Positions 47,287 through 59,522 are shown, counted from the stretch's first letter. The stretch is 64,000 nt of DNA from Porphyrobacter sp. SLTP (GCF_009905735.1 NZ_JAAALE010000011.1:1-64000); one strand, 5' to 3'. Notes: generated by a model from the letters alone, not told the origin. Numbers and translations are program-made.

Positions 47287-48507
47287 TTAAGCCGCCTGTT
47301 CCATCCGGGCCAGTTCGCAATGCGACCAGATCTCGGACAGCGCCTTGATCAGCCGGTCGATGTCGCCATCGGTGTGCACGGGCGAGGGCGTGACGCGCAG
47401 TCGCTCGGTCCCCACCGGCACGGTCGGGTAGTTGATCGGCTGTACGTAGATGCCGTGGTTGTCCATCAGCCAGTCGCTGATCATCTTGCACTTCTTGGCA
47501 TCCCCAACCATCACCGGGATGATGTGGCTCGGGTTGTCGAGGTGCGGGATGCCCATGATGTCGAGCGCGCGGCGGACCTGCGCGACGCGCTTCTGCTGAA
47601 GCTCACGCTCGGCGCTGCTGTTCTTGAGGTGGCGGATGCTGGCCGCCGCGCCCGCCGCGATGGCGGGGGGCAGAGCGGTCGAGAAGATGAAGCCACTGGC
47701 GAAGCTGCGCACAAAATCGACGAGGTTGGCCGAGGCCGCAATGTAACCGCCCATCACGCCGAACGCCTTGCCCAGCGTCCCTTCGATGACGGTGATCCGG
47801 TCCATCAGCCCTTCGCGCTCGGCAATCCCGCCGCCGCGCGGGCCGTAGAGGCCGACCGCGTGGACCTCGTCGATATAGCTCATCGCGCCGTGCTTTTCGC
47901 AGACGTCGAGGATGTCGGCGATGGGGGCGATGTCGCCATCCATCGAATAGACGCTCTCGAACGCGACCAGCTTGGGCACGTCGGGGCCGTACATCGACAG
48001 GAGTTCGTCGAGATGCTCCGCGTCATTGTGGCGCCACACCTTGTAAGGCGCGCGGCTGTGGCGGATGCCTTCGATCATCGAGGCGTGGTTGAGCGCGTCC
48101 GAGAACACGACGCAGCCGGGAATCTTCGACGCCAGCGTGCCGAGACCTGCCCAGTTGGAAACATAGCCGCTGGTGAACAGCAGGGCCGCTTCCTTGTTGT
48201 GGAGATCAGCCAGCTCAGCCTCAAGCAGCACGTGGTGGTGATTGGTGCCCGAAATGTTGCGCGTGCCGCCCGCACCTGCGCCGCATTCGTCGAGGCATTC
48301 ATGCATCGCGTCGAGCACGTCGGGGTGTTGGCCCATGCCGAGATAGTCGTTCGAACACCACACGGTCACCGCCTGGGTTTCGCCTTCGACAAAGCGCGTC
48401 GCGTGCGGGAAGCGGCCGCGATGGCGCTTGATATCGGTGAACACCCGGTAGCGGCCGTCGGCGCGCACAGTGTCCAGCTCGCCGGCGAAGTAGGCTTCGA
48501 AGTCCAT
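47287..48507 (-). CDS. hemA: 5-aminolevulinate synthase
   Basis: PLP enzyme that condenses glycine and succinyl-CoA to 5-aminolevulinate, the first step of haem, B12 and bacteriochlorophyll synthesis in alphaproteobacteria. The 406-aa chain has the substrate-binding [25 protein letters not shown] and the PLP-lysine motif [14 protein letters not shown] (Lys247). The Met at 48507 (MDFEAYFAG) has AGGGA 6 nt upstream and gives the standard length; a Met at 48528 is a possible alternative. It is the last gene of the 15.6-kb photosynthesis operon, 31 nt after puhE, which links precursor supply to pigment synthesis. Confidence 0.96.
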   Translation of the reverse strand: MDFEAYFAGELDTVRADGRYRVFTDIKRHRGRFPHATRFVEGETQAVTVWCSNDYLGMGQHPDVLDAMHECLDECGAGAGGTRNISGTNHHHVLLEAELADLHNKEAALLFTSGYVSNWAGLGTLASKIPGCVVFSDALNHASMIEGIRHSRAPYKVWRHNDAEHLDELLSMYGPDVPKLVAFESVYSMDGDIAPIADILDVCEKHGAMSYIDEVHAVGLYGPRGGGIAEREGLMDRITVIEGTLGKAFGVMGGYIAASANLVDFVRSFASGFIFSTALPPAIAAGAAASIRHLKNSSAERELQQKRVAQVRRALDIMGIPHLDNPSHIIPVMVGDAKKCKMISDWLMDNHGIYVQPINYPTVPVGTERLRVTPSPVHTDGDIDRLIKALSEIWSHCELARMEQAA

Positions 48508-48538
48508 CGGGGTTCCCTCTGTCGTCATTGTCTTGCTT

Positions 48539-49348
48539 TCAATCTGGATTGATCTGCGCCGCAGTCTTCCGCTGCGGCCCAGTCCGTTTTGGCATGGCCC
48601 AGCCCCACAGCATCCCGTCACGGAATGGCAGGGCGAGGAAAAGGTGTTCGAGCACGCCGAGCAGGCTCAGGGTGGTCAGCAGGCTCGCGCCCACCATCTC
48701 GGCGCTGCCCACAGGTGCTGCGAGCGCGAGGCTGGCGAACCATGCGGTCACTGCCGCAATCCCGGCGACCGACAGCACCAGCAGCACCGTCATGCGGTTC
48801 GGGCCGAAATAGGTCTTCAGGTAGGCGAGCTGCTCGGGCAGCATTTCAGACGTGGAATTGGGCACGCCGACAAACAGGTTGATCTTCGAAATCAGCCGCA
48901 TAGCGAACATCAGCACGAACACGGTCGCGCCGATCTGGTTGGGCACGCTCCACGACAGCGAGATCAGCAGCAGTGCGGTGAGCGCCAGAGCGACCTCGTG
49001 ATGCATCACGGTCGCGGCGGCCTGCCGGAAGCGGGCGACGCCGGTCAGCGACGGATCGGCCAGCCCGCGGCGCGGCCCGGCTGATGCGCCGGTCAGGAAC
49101 GAAAGCTCATGCCAGCCCCACACCATCAGCGCGCCGATGAAGGCCAGGTACACCGCCCACACCTCGGCCGAGAGCGAAGCGACGAGGATTACCACGAGCC
49201 CGGCAATCCCGGCGATGCTGCCGATCAACAGGCTGGTGGAAAAGGTCGCGCGCTCACGGTTGTCCGCCCAGGCAATCAGCCCGGTTGCGACAAACCAGAT
49301 CGCGACCGTCACGATGAACGGCACAATATGGCCGCTCCAACTTACCAC
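48539..49348 (-). CDS. puhE: Photosynthetic complex assembly protein PuhE
   Basis: 269-aa polytopic membrane protein (about 7-8 helices) of the PuhE/DUF3623 family, encoded only in purple-bacterial photosynthesis clusters. Segments such as [13 protein letters not shown] and the conserved [19 protein letters not shown]-like stretch near residue 170 are typical. PuhE is reported to influence reaction-centre assembly and bacteriochlorophyll levels in Rhodobacter. It overlaps acsF by 7 nt and precedes hemA. Confidence 0.9.
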   Translation of the reverse strand: MVSWSGHIVPFIVTVAIWFVATGLIAWADNRERATFSTSLLIGSIAGIAGLVVILVASLSAEVWAVYLAFIGALMVWGWHELSFLTGASAGPRRGLADPSLTGVARFRQAAATVMHHEVALALTALLLISLSWSVPNQIGATVFVLMFAMRLISKINLFVGVPNSTSEMLPEQLAYLKTYFGPNRMTVLLVLSVAGIAAVTAWFASLALAAPVGSAEMVGASLLTTLSLLGVLEHLFLALPFRDGMLWGWAMPKRTGPQRKTAAQINPD

Positions 49349-50403
49349 GCGGGCTGGAGCCGGATCGAAGCGGGCAGAGTGTTCGACTTGGGCTTTTGCA
49401 GATACATCTTGGCAAAGGCGAGGCCAGCGCCGGCCATGCCCGAAGCGCGTTGCAACAGACCGCCGATCCCACCGCGCGCCTTGCCTTCTTCGATGCGTCC
49501 GGCCGCGAGGCGCAGCTTTTCCATCTGAGTGCGGAAGGCCGGCGCATCAATGTCCAGTTCCACCGGGAAGACCTGGCGGCTGATCTGGTTGCAGATCGCG
49601 AACACCTTGTAGCCATACTCGGTCGGATCGACGCCGAGGGCGGCGTGGAACAGCGGGCGGTTGTGATCGCGCACATACATGGTGGCGTAGACCGACAGCA
49701 GGAAGAAGCGCACCCACAGCTTGTTGGCGCCTTCCAGCAGCTTGGGATCGGCGCGCAACAGCATGGCGAAGGCCTCACCATGGCGGAACTCGTCATTGCA
49801 CCATTCCTCGAACCAGTCGAAGATCGGGTGGAACTTGTACTGCGGGTTCTGGGCCAGATGGCGGAAGATGGTGATGTAGCGCGCGTAGCCGATCTTCTCT
49901 GACAGATAGACCGCGTAGAAGATGAACTTCGGCTTGAAATAGGTGTATTTCTTGGTCTTCGTCAGATAGCCCAGATCGACGCCGATGCCCGCATCCTTGA
50001 GGCTTTCATTGATGAAGCCGGCATGACGGCTTTCATCGCGGGCGAGCAGGCGGAACAGCTGCTTCACATCCGGGTTCTTGGTGCGCTTGGCGATTTCGGC
50101 ATAGAGCACGCAGCCTGAAAACTCGCTCGTCATCGAACTGACGAGGAAATCGGTGAACTCCTTGCGCAGCGCGGGTTCCAGCCCCTCGATCACACCCTTG
50201 AAGCGGTCCGAGTGCTTGAAGTGCAGCTTGTTGGGATCACCCACCATGTCGGCGATCAACTGGTCCCATTCGCGCCGCACGCGGCTGATGTCGATGGCAT
50301 CGAGCGCGTCATAGTCGGTGGTGTAGAAACGCGGGGTCAGCATCGTGTCCTGCGTCGCGATCGCCATCGCCTCTTCGCTGGTCATCGGCTTGTAGGCGTT
50401 CAT
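49342..50403 (-). CDS. acsF: Mg-protoporphyrin IX monomethyl ester oxidative cyclase (aerobic)
   Basis: Di-iron, O2-dependent cyclase that forms the fifth ring of bacteriochlorophyll (to protochlorophyllide). The 353-aa protein has the two diiron ExxH motifs: E124-x-x-H127 in [10 protein letters not shown] and E205-x-x-H208 in [10 protein letters not shown], plus further carboxylates around residue 94 and EEWCN. The oxygen-dependent route fits an aerobic phototroph; the anaerobic cyclase bchE is not in this window. It overlaps the 100-aa ORF upstream by 4 nt and puhE by 7 nt. Confidence 0.95.
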   Translation of the reverse strand: MNAYKPMTSEEAMAIATQDTMLTPRFYTTDYDALDAIDISRVRREWDQLIADMVGDPNKLHFKHSDRFKGVIEGLEPALRKEFTDFLVSSMTSEFSGCVLYAEIAKRTKNPDVKQLFRLLARDESRHAGFINESLKDAGIGVDLGYLTKTKKYTYFKPKFIFYAVYLSEKIGYARYITIFRHLAQNPQYKFHPIFDWFEEWCNDEFRHGEAFAMLLRADPKLLEGANKLWVRFFLLSVYATMYVRDHNRPLFHAALGVDPTEYGYKVFAICNQISRQVFPVELDIDAPAFRTQMEKLRLAAGRIEEGKARGGIGGLLQRASGMAGAGLAFAKMYLQKPKSNTLPASIRLQPAW

Positions 50404-50702
50404 TTGATCCTCCCGGCATTGAAACTGACTTCGTAGAGTTCGGCCAGATCGAAATAGGCGGCCAAGCGCGTGAGCGCGCGGGCCAGCGGGCTGGCGCGGG
50501 TCACAGTGGCGCGGCGTTCAAACACCTGGCGCGTGCCAAACGGGATCTGGATCGGAGCGCCGTGAACGCGGACCTTGTCGCCCGGCTGGATAATCACCTC
50601 GTCGGCCAGTTCGACATGAGCGTGGAAATGCTCGGGGCTCTGCTCGACCGTGATCGTGCAGGGCGTTTCGAACGAGCGTGCGGTGATGAAGGAGAATGCC
50701 AT
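50400..50702 (-). CDS. Conserved 100-aa protein of the puh operon, unknown function
   Basis: Small soluble protein starting [15 protein letters not shown]. It has a beta-rich middle ([25 protein letters not shown]) and a helical C-terminal part ([17 protein letters not shown]). It shares one base with the puhC stop and overlaps acsF by 4 nt, so it is surely expressed with them. A gene of similar size is usual between puhC and acsF in aerobic phototroph clusters. I see no membrane helix, metal motif or characterised domain. It may help AcsF or reaction-centre assembly; that is position-based inference. Confidence 0.78.
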   Translation of the reverse strand: MAFSFITARSFETPCTITVEQSPEHFHAHVELADEVIIQPGDKVRVHGAPIQIPFGTRQVFERRATVTRASPLARALTRLAAYFDLAELYEVSFNAGRIK

Positions 50703-51190
50703 TACTGCGCCGCGGTCTTCGCGGTGAGCAGGTTGGCATAGACGGCGCGGTTGTCCGGTCCGAAGGAGCTGACTTCCACACTGCGTCCGGTCACCGGATC
50801 GCTCAGCGTGAGCGTGTCATTCTCCCATCGGGTGAGAGTGAAGGGCACCGCCGGTCCTTCGCCGCGGATACGGCGTTGGTGGACGAGGCTGCGCACGGTG
50901 GCGCGGATGAAGCCGCCTTCGCCCGGGCCAAAGCTGCCGAGCACTTGCGCCGTCGCGCCGTCTTCAACGCGGACCGTGCCGTCATCCTCGTCGAAGAAGC
51001 GCAGTGTCACTTCATCTGCGGCCTTGATCCCGGCGGCGGCCCGCGCCTCAGCCGGAACCGACTGACGCTCGAAAAAGCCGAGGGAGACAGCCGAGGTCAA
51101 TGCCAGCGCGATGGCCACCATCCCGCCCATCAGCAACAGCGGCGCCTTGTGGACGGTGACCTCGTCCTTCTCGTATTCGCGAACGATCAT
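50702..51190 (-). CDS. puhC: Photosynthetic complex assembly protein PuhC
   Basis: 162-aa protein with a cytoplasmic N-terminus (MIVREYEKDEVTVHKAPL), one transmembrane helix (about residues 18-38), and a periplasmic beta-rich domain including FFDEDDGTVRVED and FIRATVRSLVHQRR, all family features. In Rhodobacter, PuhC is needed for normal amounts of LH1-reaction-centre complex. It overlaps puhB by 4 nt. Confidence 0.9.
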   Translation of the reverse strand: MIVREYEKDEVTVHKAPLLLMGGMVAIALALTSAVSLGFFERQSVPAEARAAAGIKAADEVTLRFFDEDDGTVRVEDGATAQVLGSFGPGEGGFIRATVRSLVHQRRIRGEGPAVPFTLTRWENDTLTLSDPVTGRSVEVSSFGPDNRAVYANLLTAKTAAQ

Positions 51191-51954
51191 GCTGGTGCTC
51201 CCTCAAGACCCTGTCCGGCCCGGCCCATGACCGGAGCGAGACGTCCGGCCACAGCCGCACCTGCGCCCTGACCGGCGTGTTGGACGCTGGCAGGGGCGGC
51301 TTCCTTGATCTCGGTCAAATTCCGATCGATCGCGCCATATTGCGCGCGGGCTTCGGCGATCATCTGTGCGACGTGGGCCGCGTCAGGAACGGCGCGCAGC
51401 ATCGGCTGGGGCATCGCATAGTGGAACGGGCGGACATGCGGCCACAGCAGCAGCGTGCTGAGCAGTCGCTCACCGGCCAGTTCAAAGGCAATGTCGCCGT
51501 GATCCTTGCCGCGTGCGCGGAAGTTGGCGGCCGTGATCTGCTTCAAGGGCAGGTTGATCCGCGTCTCGATCGCCATGCCGATGCGCATGATCATACGCGC
51601 GTCGGTCAGGATGTAGAGCGTCGTGCGCGCGCTCGCCCAGGCGAGCAGGTAGAGCAGTCCAACCAGCACCAGGCCCAGCCCTGCAACGACCAGCGCAGCC
51701 GTGGAATTGCCCGTCAGCACCGCGATCACCGCCAATGCTGCCATGTAGGCGCCGGCTTTGTGGGCATGGAACGCCGAGCGCGCCAGCAGGCTGACCGTGG
51801 GACGGCCCTTCCACAAAACCTTTTCCTCAGGTGCCGGCGTGCCGATCCGGTCGCCGAACGCCTTGGGCCCGTCATTCTCAAGCGAGGCGTGATCGAGGCC
51901 GGGTAGCAGCGACGTTTCCGTCGCTGCTGCACCTGCGGTTGGGTTCAGATCCAT
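51187..51954 (-). CDS. puhB: Photosynthetic complex assembly protein PuhB
   Basis: 255-aa membrane protein involved in reaction-centre assembly. A cytoplasmic N-terminus with EEKVLWKGRPTVSLLARSAFHAH, a bacterial PH-domain-like opening, precedes two or three helices (about 68-110). The soluble part then has TTLYILTDARMIMRIGMAIETRINLPL and the family's HGDIAFEL. The C-terminal 60 residues are Ala/Gly-rich. The start overlaps the last codons of puhA by 10 nt. Confidence 0.9.
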   Translation of the reverse strand: MDLNPTAGAAATETSLLPGLDHASLENDGPKAFGDRIGTPAPEEKVLWKGRPTVSLLARSAFHAHKAGAYMAALAVIAVLTGNSTAALVVAGLGLVLVGLLYLLAWASARTTLYILTDARMIMRIGMAIETRINLPLKQITAANFRARGKDHGDIAFELAGERLLSTLLLWPHVRPFHYAMPQPMLRAVPDAAHVAQMIAEARAQYGAIDRNLTEIKEAAPASVQHAGQGAGAAVAGRLAPVMGRAGQGLEGAPA

Positions 51955-52751
51955 GCTTCAGACCTTTCCGGAGTCGCATACATGTAACCGCCGCCGAAAT
52001 AGGCCTGGACGCGGTCTTCTTCGTAGCGGGTGATGATGCCAGCGGTTTCGAGCGTCGGTGCGTTCTCGAACTGCGCGGCGGTGATGGCGTCGATCTCCAC
52101 GAACTTGGGCTTGTCCTCGATGATCGGCAGCAGCGCGTCGATCAGGCCGTTGCCGTGGACCGTGGCGACCATCATCGGCGCCAGCACCTTCTTGCCGGTG
52201 GTGGTTTCGACTTCGAGGTAACGGATCAGGTGTTCGGCCTGATCGACCCAGATATCGCTGACCTTGCCCACGGTCACGCCGTCGGCAGCAACCACCGGCC
52301 AGCCGACCAGCTGCGGATCGTTGGGCGAGACGATGATCTCGTGGCTTTGCGCGATCGGAACGATCCGCGGACGACCATCGAAGGTGAGGTCGGGATACTT
52401 CGAGCGGTTGGCAAAGGCAGCCGGGCCCATGCCGTCGAGCATCGGATCGCCCGTCGGCACCAGCGGCGCTCCAGCGGAGCGGAAGGCCGGGACGCCGGGG
52501 ACGTTGATGTCATCGCGGGCGACGTCTTCCGGCACATAGGTGCCGCGGCCGTTCGGCAGCTGGAAGGTCTTCTTGCCTGCGTCAAACAGGCTGCCGGGGT
52601 GAATCTTGCCGGTGCCCTCATCTTCGAGCGGGTAGCCCTCGCGGCGGCTTTCGCGGTTCAGGTAGAACACCAGCGCGATGAAGAATCCGAAAAACAGCAG
52701 GAAGGTGAGTTCGGCAACATCGAAGGTGCCGACGATATAGGCAGCGTTCAT
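51945..52751 (-). CDS. puhA: Photosynthetic reaction centre H subunit
   Basis: 268-aa H subunit that caps the cytoplasmic face of the type II reaction centre and assists proton transfer to QB. One N-terminal transmembrane helix (about residues 13-32, LTFLLFFGFFIALVFYL) is followed by the characteristic YLNRESRREGYPLE and the cytoplasmic PRC-barrel domain (VGWPVVAADGVTVGKVSDIWVD). AGAGGA lies a few bases before the ATG. It follows lhaA by 73 nt, the largest gap in the operon. The L and M subunits (puf) are outside the window. Confidence 0.96.
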   Translation of the reverse strand: MNAAYIVGTFDVAELTFLLFFGFFIALVFYLNRESRREGYPLEDEGTGKIHPGSLFDAGKKTFQLPNGRGTYVPEDVARDDINVPGVPAFRSAGAPLVPTGDPMLDGMGPAAFANRSKYPDLTFDGRPRIVPIAQSHEIIVSPNDPQLVGWPVVAADGVTVGKVSDIWVDQAEHLIRYLEVETTTGKKVLAPMMVATVHGNGLIDALLPIIEDKPKFVEIDAITAAQFENAPTLETAGIITRYEEDRVQAYFGGGYMYATPERSEAWI

Positions 52752-52824
52752 TTCATATTCCTCTCATGGAACAATCCGGCTGAGGCGGAGCCGGGCAAGG
52801 ATCGGGACGGGCGGGCACAGGTAA

Positions 52825-54264
52825 TCATGTCGGAAACTCAACGAGCCCAAAGGGCTGGGCGAGCGGGTCTTCGGCGTCGTCCGGCAGGCGGCGCTGGTGG
52901 CTGACCAGCGGGCCGATGGCGGCAAGGCCGATAAGCAGAAGAGCGATTTCGAGGATGTAGACCGAGCCATATCCGGTGGCGCGCATGGCGATGCTTGCGG
53001 TCTGATCGCCGCTTTGCAGCAGGGCTGCGATCCCGTCGCGCAGCAGGCCGCCGATGGCGATACCCAAGCCGGCGCAGGTCGCCTGCACCGCGCCCCATGC
53101 GCCTAGCGCAAGGCCCGCAGTCTGGTGCTTGGCCAGGCTCATCGCTTCCATCAGCGTGCCGACCGAGAACAGCCCGAGCCCGACCCCGATGGTCAGCGCA
53201 CCGGCGTACAGCATCAACGGCGCGCCGAAGGGACCAGCAAACAGCACCAGCAGGAAGGCGTTGATCCCGACCACCAGGCCGGCCCCGGCGAGCCGGAGCG
53301 GATCCCAGCCGCGTGCCAGCGCCCGGCCCGAAAGCATGAAGCCGAACAGCGAGCCGAGCGCCCAGGCGCCCGTCAGTCCCGTGGTCGCACCGACCGAAAG
53401 GCCGAGGATTTCTCCGCCATAGGGCTCAAGCAGCGCATCCTGCATGGCGAAGCCTGCCGCGCCAATGCCGATCGCGGTCAGGAGCCGAGCGTTGCGGCCA
53501 TCGGTGATGAAGGCCTGCCAGATTTCCCTGAACGTCGCCGTCTCGCGATCAGGGGCGGTAACAGCGGGGTTGCGCGCTTCCTGCTTCCACAAGGCGATCA
53601 CGTTGAGAATGACAGTCAGCAGCGCACAGCCCTGGATCACCTGCACCAGCTTGGTCTCGCTATAGTCGGACAGCACGCCGCCGATCACGAAAGCGGAGAA
53701 CATCATGCCGACCAAGAGCATCACGTAGAGCAGCGCGACCGCGCGCGGGCGCTTGTCTTCGGGCGCAAGGTCGGTCGCCAGCGCAAGGCCCGCGGTCTGC
53801 GTGACATGGAAGCCGGTGCCGGTCAGCAGGAAGGCAGCGGTCGCCGCGACCAGCCCGATTTCGAAGCGATCTACGGTGCCCAGCAGCAGAAGCGCGAAGG
53901 GCATGATGGCAAGGCCGCCGAACTGCATCAGCGTGCCGAACCAGATATAGGGCACCCGCCGCCAGCCGAGCACCGAACGGTGCGTGTCGGACTTGTGGCC
54001 GATCAGCGCGCGGAACGGCGCAGCAAACAGCGGCACCGCGATAAGCAGCGCAACCAGCCATGTGGGCGTGCCAAGCTCGACCACCATGACCCGGTTCAAG
54101 GTGCCGTTGAGCAGCACCATCGCCATGCCGACGCTCACCTGAAACAGCGCGAGGCGCAGCAGGCGGGGCAGCGGCAGGTCCACACTCGCCGCATCCGCAA
54201 ACGGCAGCAGCTGGAAAACCAGCGCTGTCCAATGCGGTTTGGGAGGGCGGACGGGCTGGGTCAT
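52825..54264 (-). CDS. lhaA: LhaA/PucC-family light-harvesting complex assembly protein
   Basis: 479-aa, 12-helix MFS-like protein of the bacteriochlorophyll delivery (BCD) / PucC family. It is located between bchM and puhA, as lhaA is in purple bacteria, and is thought to help assembly of LH1 or deliver bacteriochlorophyll. Visible family segments include LIAVPLFAAPFRALIGHKSDTHRSVLGWRRVPYIW and GTGFHVTQTAGLALATDLAPEDKRPRAVALLY. The start overlaps the bchM stop by 4 nt. Confidence 0.93.
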   Translation of the reverse strand: MTQPVRPPKPHWTALVFQLLPFADAASVDLPLPRLLRLALFQVSVGMAMVLLNGTLNRVMVVELGTPTWLVALLIAVPLFAAPFRALIGHKSDTHRSVLGWRRVPYIWFGTLMQFGGLAIMPFALLLLGTVDRFEIGLVAATAAFLLTGTGFHVTQTAGLALATDLAPEDKRPRAVALLYVMLLVGMMFSAFVIGGVLSDYSETKLVQVIQGCALLTVILNVIALWKQEARNPAVTAPDRETATFREIWQAFITDGRNARLLTAIGIGAAGFAMQDALLEPYGGEILGLSVGATTGLTGAWALGSLFGFMLSGRALARGWDPLRLAGAGLVVGINAFLLVLFAGPFGAPLMLYAGALTIGVGLGLFSVGTLMEAMSLAKHQTAGLALGAWGAVQATCAGLGIAIGGLLRDGIAALLQSGDQTASIAMRATGYGSVYILEIALLLIGLAAIGPLVSHQRRLPDDAEDPLAQPFGLVEFPT

Positions 54265-54964
54265 CCGTGGCGCACCAGTTCCAGCGCCTGCGAGGTGTAG
54301 AACCCGCTGCTGATGCGCTGGGTACGGCCGATGCTCCAGCCTTGCAGGCGGGCGAGCCGTTCGCGCAGATCGCCCTCGGCGGTCGGGACGATGGCTGGCG
54401 AACGGTCTGACTTGGGGAAGAACTTGCCGACTTCGTGCATCGCGCTCAGCAAGCGCGTGCGCGGGGCGAAGGTGAACAGGATCGATCCGGTGGTGCGCTG
54501 CGCCAGCTGGGTCAGCGCATCGACGAGATCTTCGGGCTGATAATGGATCAGCGAGTCCATCGCGACCACATGGGCAAAGGTGCCCAGCTGCGGATCAAGC
54601 ATGTCGCCCGAGCGCCAGTGGATGCGGCCATGGCCGATGAATGAAGGCGTGCGTTCGCGGGCGACTTCAACGAGGCCCGCGGCGACATCGATCCCGGTGA
54701 CTTCGGCGCCGCGGCAGGCGGCTGCAACCGCCAGCGAACCGGTGCCGCATCCGGCATCGAGCACCTTGGTGCGGCGCAGGTCGGTCGGCAGCCAGTCCAG
54801 AAGGTTGGCACGCATCGCATCGCGCCCGGCGCGCACGGTCGCGCGGATGCCGCTGACCTTCGCGTCGGAGGTGAGGTCGATCCACGCCTGACGCGCGGTG
54901 CTGTCGAAATAGGTCGCCAGCGCCTCGCGCCGGTGATCATATTCGGATGAGTGCCGGGTCGCCA

Positions 54965-54965
<1 letters not shown>
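54261..54965 (-). CDS. bchM: Mg-protoporphyrin IX O-methyltransferase
   Basis: Transfers a methyl group from S-adenosylmethionine to Mg-protoporphyrin IX. The 234-aa protein has the SAM-binding motif VLDAGCGTGSLAVAAA (near residue 65), the acidic loop GIDVAAGLVEVARER, and the family's AMDSLIHYQPEDL and LFTFAPRTRLLSAMHEVGKFFP region. The start shares one base with the bchL stop (TAATG). It is followed by lhaA with a 4-nt overlap. Confidence 0.94.
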
Positions 54966-55867
<902 letters not shown>

Positions 55868-55880
55868 CTATCCCTTGAAT

Positions 55881-58800
55881 TCATTCTGCCGGGAACACGC
55901 CTTCGAGGCGGTCCTCCAGCTCGTCATTGGCTTCGCGCAAGGCGGCGAGAGTGGCTTCGTCCGGCGCCCACAAGTTGCGGTCGCAGGCTTCCAGCAGCCG
56001 GTTCGCCACGCGGCCCGCGCTCTTGGGGTTGAGCGCCGACATCCGCCGCCGCATCTCGGCATCGAGCACGAAGGTCTCGGAAATCTTCTGGTACACCCAC
56101 GGCGCGACTTGCCCGGTGGTGGCCGACCAGCCCAGCGTGCTGGTCACATGGCCTTCAATCTGGCGCACGCCTTCGTAACCATGTTCGAGCAGGCCTTCGA
56201 ACCACTTGGGGTTCAGCGTGCGGGTGCGGGTTTCAAGGTCGATCTGTTCGCCCAGCGTGCGCACCTTGGTGCTGCCGCGCGTCGCATCGAGGATATAGAC
56301 CGGCGTTTCCGCCCCCTTGGCCCGCGCGACCGAGCGGGTCACGCCGCCAAGCCCGTCAACATACTGGTCGACATCATTGATGCCGAGTTCGACGCTTTCG
56401 AGGTTCTGGTAGGTGAAATCGACCGTGCTGAGCGCGCTTTGCAGCAATTCGCGCTGCTGCACCGGCTTGCCCGAAACGCCGTAGGCAAAGCCCTTGTTGA
56501 TCTCGAAGGCATTGGCGAGTTCATCGGGATCGGCCCAGACGCCGCCTTCGATCATCTGGTTGACGTTGGCGCCATAAGCCCCCTCGGCATTGGAGAAGAC
56601 GCGCAAAGCGGCGGTCTCGAGGTCGCAGCCGTGCTTTTCCATCTGCGCCAGCGTGTGCTTGCGGACGAAGTTGGCTTCAATGGCCTCGTCCTCGGCCTGG
56701 CTGGCGAGCAGCGCGGCTTGGGCGAGCATCCGGGTCTGCATCGGCAGCAGATCGCGGAAGATGCCCGACAGCGTCATCACCACATCGATCCGCGGACGGC
56801 CGAGTTCGGCGAGCGGGATGAGTTCCGCGCCAGCCAGACGGCCATAGGAATCGCGGCGGGGCCGTGCGCCCATCAGCGTCATCGCTTGCGCGATCTGGAC
56901 GCCTTCGGACTTCATGTTGTCGGTGCCCCACAGCACCATCGCGATGCTTTCGGGGAAGGGCTCGCCGCCGTTCACATGGCGGGCGATCAACTGCTCGGCC
57001 TGTTCGTTGCCGAGGCGGCAGGCATAGGCCGACGGCATCAGGAACGGATCGAAGCCGTGGATATTGCGGCCGGTGGGCAGCACGTCGGGGTTCACCACCA
57101 CATCGCCGCCGGGGGCGGGCTGAACATAACCGCCATCCAGCGCGTGGATCAGCGCGCCCAGTTCGTCCGAGGAATCGAGCTTGGCCGCCAGCACCGCGCG
57201 TTCAGGCGTCGGGCCATCAAGGCTCCCGGCTTCCATCATCGCATCAAGCATGTCTTCGCGCTCGATCCCCTGCGGGTTGCGGCCGAGGACATGCAGCCCA
57301 TGCGGGATCAGCGCCGCTTCCATCTCGTAAAGCCGCGCGGGCAGCTCGCCGATATCGGCATAGGTGATGTCGAGCGCTTCGCACTGATCGGCGACCAGTT
57401 GGGCAAGGTCAGCACGCTCTGTGGCATGGTCAGCATCGTCAATCGTGGTGCGCCAGCGTTCGACGGTGGCCTTGAGTTCGACCAGGCCCTTGTACAGCCC
57501 GGCCTGCGCGAGCGGCGGGGTAAGATAACTCACCAGCGTCGCGCCAGAGCGGCGCTTGGCCAACATCCCTTCGGACGGGTTGTTGGCGGCGTAGAGGTAG
57601 AAATTGGGCGTGTCGCCAATCAGACGATCCGGCCAGCACTTGCCCGACATCCCGGCCTGCTTGCCCGGCATGAATTCGAGCGCGCCGTGCGTGCCGAAAT
57701 GCAGGATGGCGTGAGCGCCGAAGTCTTCGCGGATCCAGCGGTAGAAGGCGCTGAAGGCGTGGGTGGGGCTGAACGTGCCCTCGAACAGCAACCGCATCGG
57801 ATCGCCTTCGTAGCCGAAGCCCGGTTGCACGCCGACGAAGACATTGCCGAAATGCGCGCCCTGAATGAGGATGTTGCCGCCATCGGACAGCTGCTTGCCG
57901 GGGGCAGGGCCCCATGCGGCCTCGATTTCGGCGAGGTGCTTTTCGCGCCGCACGTGTTCATCGGCCGGGATACGGTGGGCGACGTTGGCATCGGTGCCAT
58001 AGCGATCGGTATTGCCCTTCAGCAGAGCGTCCCGCATCGCATCGACGCTTTCGGGGACGTCGACCGCATAGCCATCGGCGCTGAGGCGCTGGAGCGTGGC
58101 GTAGAGCGATTCGTGCACTGCCATGAAGGCGGCGGTTCCGGTGGCTCCGGCATTGGGCGGGAAGTTGAAGACAACGATGGCGAGCTTGCGGGCCGCACGC
58201 TCGCTTTTGCGCAGCTGGATCAGTTTGACCGTGCGAGCAGCCAGCGCCTCGGCGCGTTCCGGGCAGGCCTGCATCGGGCGGGCCTTGTGCGAGGCGGGGC
58301 GGGCGCAATTGCGATCGCAGCCAGTGCAGCCCTTGTCCGAATTGCCCGCACGGCCGCCGAACACGCTCGGCACGGTCGAACCGTCAAGTTCCGGCATGGC
58401 GACCATCATCGTCGATTCGAGCGGCAGCAGGCCCTGCGGACGGTGCGCCCAATCCTCGATTGTCTGGAACTCGATCGCGTGGGCAGCGAGGTAGGGCAGA
58501 TCGAGCTTGCCCAGCACGTCGCGTGCGGCCTGCGCATCGGAATAGGCGGGGCCGCCGACGAGGCTGAAGCCGGTGAGGTTCACCACCGCATCCACCGTGG
58601 GCTTGCCATCCGGGCCGACGAAGAAGGCTTCGATCGCCGGACGCGCATCGAGCCCGCTGGCGAACACCGGGACAACCTTGAGACCCGCAGCTTCAAAGGC
58701 AGCAATCGCGCCGTCATAATGCGCGCAGTCACGGCCGAGCAGGTAGGAACGCAGCAGGATCAGCCCGACCGTGCCGTGCTTGCCTTCCTCGCGCGGGAGC

Positions 58801-59522
58801 AGGCGCAGGCTTTCGGAAATGCGTTGCTGGGTGCGCGGGTGATAGACCCCGGTCTCAGGATATTCGAGCGGGGCTTCGGCCTTGGTGATCCCGCGGCGAT
58901 AGAGCCGCTCACCGGCCGCATAGCGGTCGATCAGCGCGCGGACCATGGCGACGACGTTCTCGTCCGAACCGGCCAGCCAATATTGCAGCGTCAGGAAATA
59001 GGCGCGCACGTCCTGCGCGGTGCCGGGAATGAAGCGCAGCAGTTTGGGCAGTCGGCGCAGCATCTTCATCTGCCCCGCGCCCGAATTGCCGCCGGGCTTG
59101 CCAGCATTGCCGCGCAGCTTCTTCAGCAGTGCGAGCGGGCCCTTGGCCGGCGCGTCCATCCGGTAGGCACCCATCTTGGTCAGGCGGACGACTTCACCCG
59201 CCGACATCAGGCACACCATCGCATCGCAATCTTCGCGCCGCGCTTCGAGCGAGGGGAGGATCGCGCGGATGTGATCGTCGAGGAACAGCATCGTCGCGAT
59301 GACAATGTCGGCTTCGGCGATGGCTGCCTTGCAATGCTCAAGCTCGCCCGCGTCGCTGCCCCATTCGGATGCTGCATGCAGGCTGAGATCGATACCCTCT
59401 GCCGCCAGTGCTTCCTCGGCCCGGTCCACTGCGCCTTTGAGGTGATTGTCGAGCGTGACGATCACGACCCGGACAGGCGCGCGGGGGTCCAGCGTGGAAG
59501 CGGAGGCGACATTACCGTGCAT
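55881..59522 (-). CDS. bchH: Magnesium chelatase subunit H
   Basis: Porphyrin-binding subunit that inserts Mg2+ into protoporphyrin IX with BchI and BchD, which are not in this window. About 1,213 aa, normal for the family. It is a CobN/Mg-chelatase-like fold, with the N-terminal [16 protein letters not shown] segment and conserved [18 protein letters not shown] and [15 protein letters not shown] segments. The C-terminal region ends [12 protein letters not shown] use the ATG at 59522 (MHGNVAS), because AAAGG lies 6 nt upstream; the ATG at 59540 would add six residues. It overlaps bchB by 11 nt. A long antisense frame opposite it is not a gene. Confidence 0.96.
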   Translation of the reverse strand: MHGNVASASTLDPRAPVRVVIVTLDNHLKGAVDRAEEALAAEGIDLSLHAASEWGSDAGELEHCKAAIAEADIVIATMLFLDDHIRAILPSLEARREDCDAMVCLMSAGEVVRLTKMGAYRMDAPAKGPLALLKKLRGNAGKPGGNSGAGQMKMLRRLPKLLRFIPGTAQDVRAYFLTLQYWLAGSDENVVAMVRALIDRYAAGERLYRRGITKAEAPLEYPETGVYHPRTQQRISESLRLLPREEGKHGTVGLILLRSYLLGRDCAHYDGAIAAFEAAGLKVVPVFASGLDARPAIEAFFVGPDGKPTVDAVVNLTGFSLVGGPAYSDAQAARDVLGKLDLPYLAAHAIEFQTIEDWAHRPQGLLPLESTMMVAMPELDGSTVPSVFGGRAGNSDKGCTGCDRNCARPASHKARPMQACPERAEALAARTVKLIQLRKSERAARKLAIVVFNFPPNAGATGTAAFMAVHESLYATLQRLSADGYAVDVPESVDAMRDALLKGNTDRYGTDANVAHRIPADEHVRREKHLAEIEAAWGPAPGKQLSDGGNILIQGAHFGNVFVGVQPGFGYEGDPMRLLFEGTFSPTHAFSAFYRWIREDFGAHAILHFGTHGALEFMPGKQAGMSGKCWPDRLIGDTPNFYLYAANNPSEGMLAKRRSGATLVSYLTPPLAQAGLYKGLVELKATVERWRTTIDDADHATERADLAQLVADQCEALDITYADIGELPARLYEMEAALIPHGLHVLGRNPQGIEREDMLDAMMEAGSLDGPTPERAVLAAKLDSSDELGALIHALDGGYVQPAPGGDVVVNPDVLPTGRNIHGFDPFLMPSAYACRLGNEQAEQLIARHVNGGEPFPESIAMVLWGTDNMKSEGVQIAQAMTLMGARPRRDSYGRLAGAELIPLAELGRPRIDVVMTLSGIFRDLLPMQTRMLAQAALLASQAEDEAIEANFVRKHTLAQMEKHGCDLETAALRVFSNAEGAYGANVNQMIEGGVWADPDELANAFEINKGFAYGVSGKPVQQRELLQSALSTVDFTYQNLESVELGINDVDQYVDGLGGVTRSVARAKGAETPVYILDATRGSTKVRTLGEQIDLETRTRTLNPKWFEGLLEHGYEGVRQIEGHVTSTLGWSATTGQVAPWVYQKISETFVLDAEMRRRMSALNPKSAGRVANRLLEACDRNLWAPDEATLAALREANDELEDRLEGVFPAE

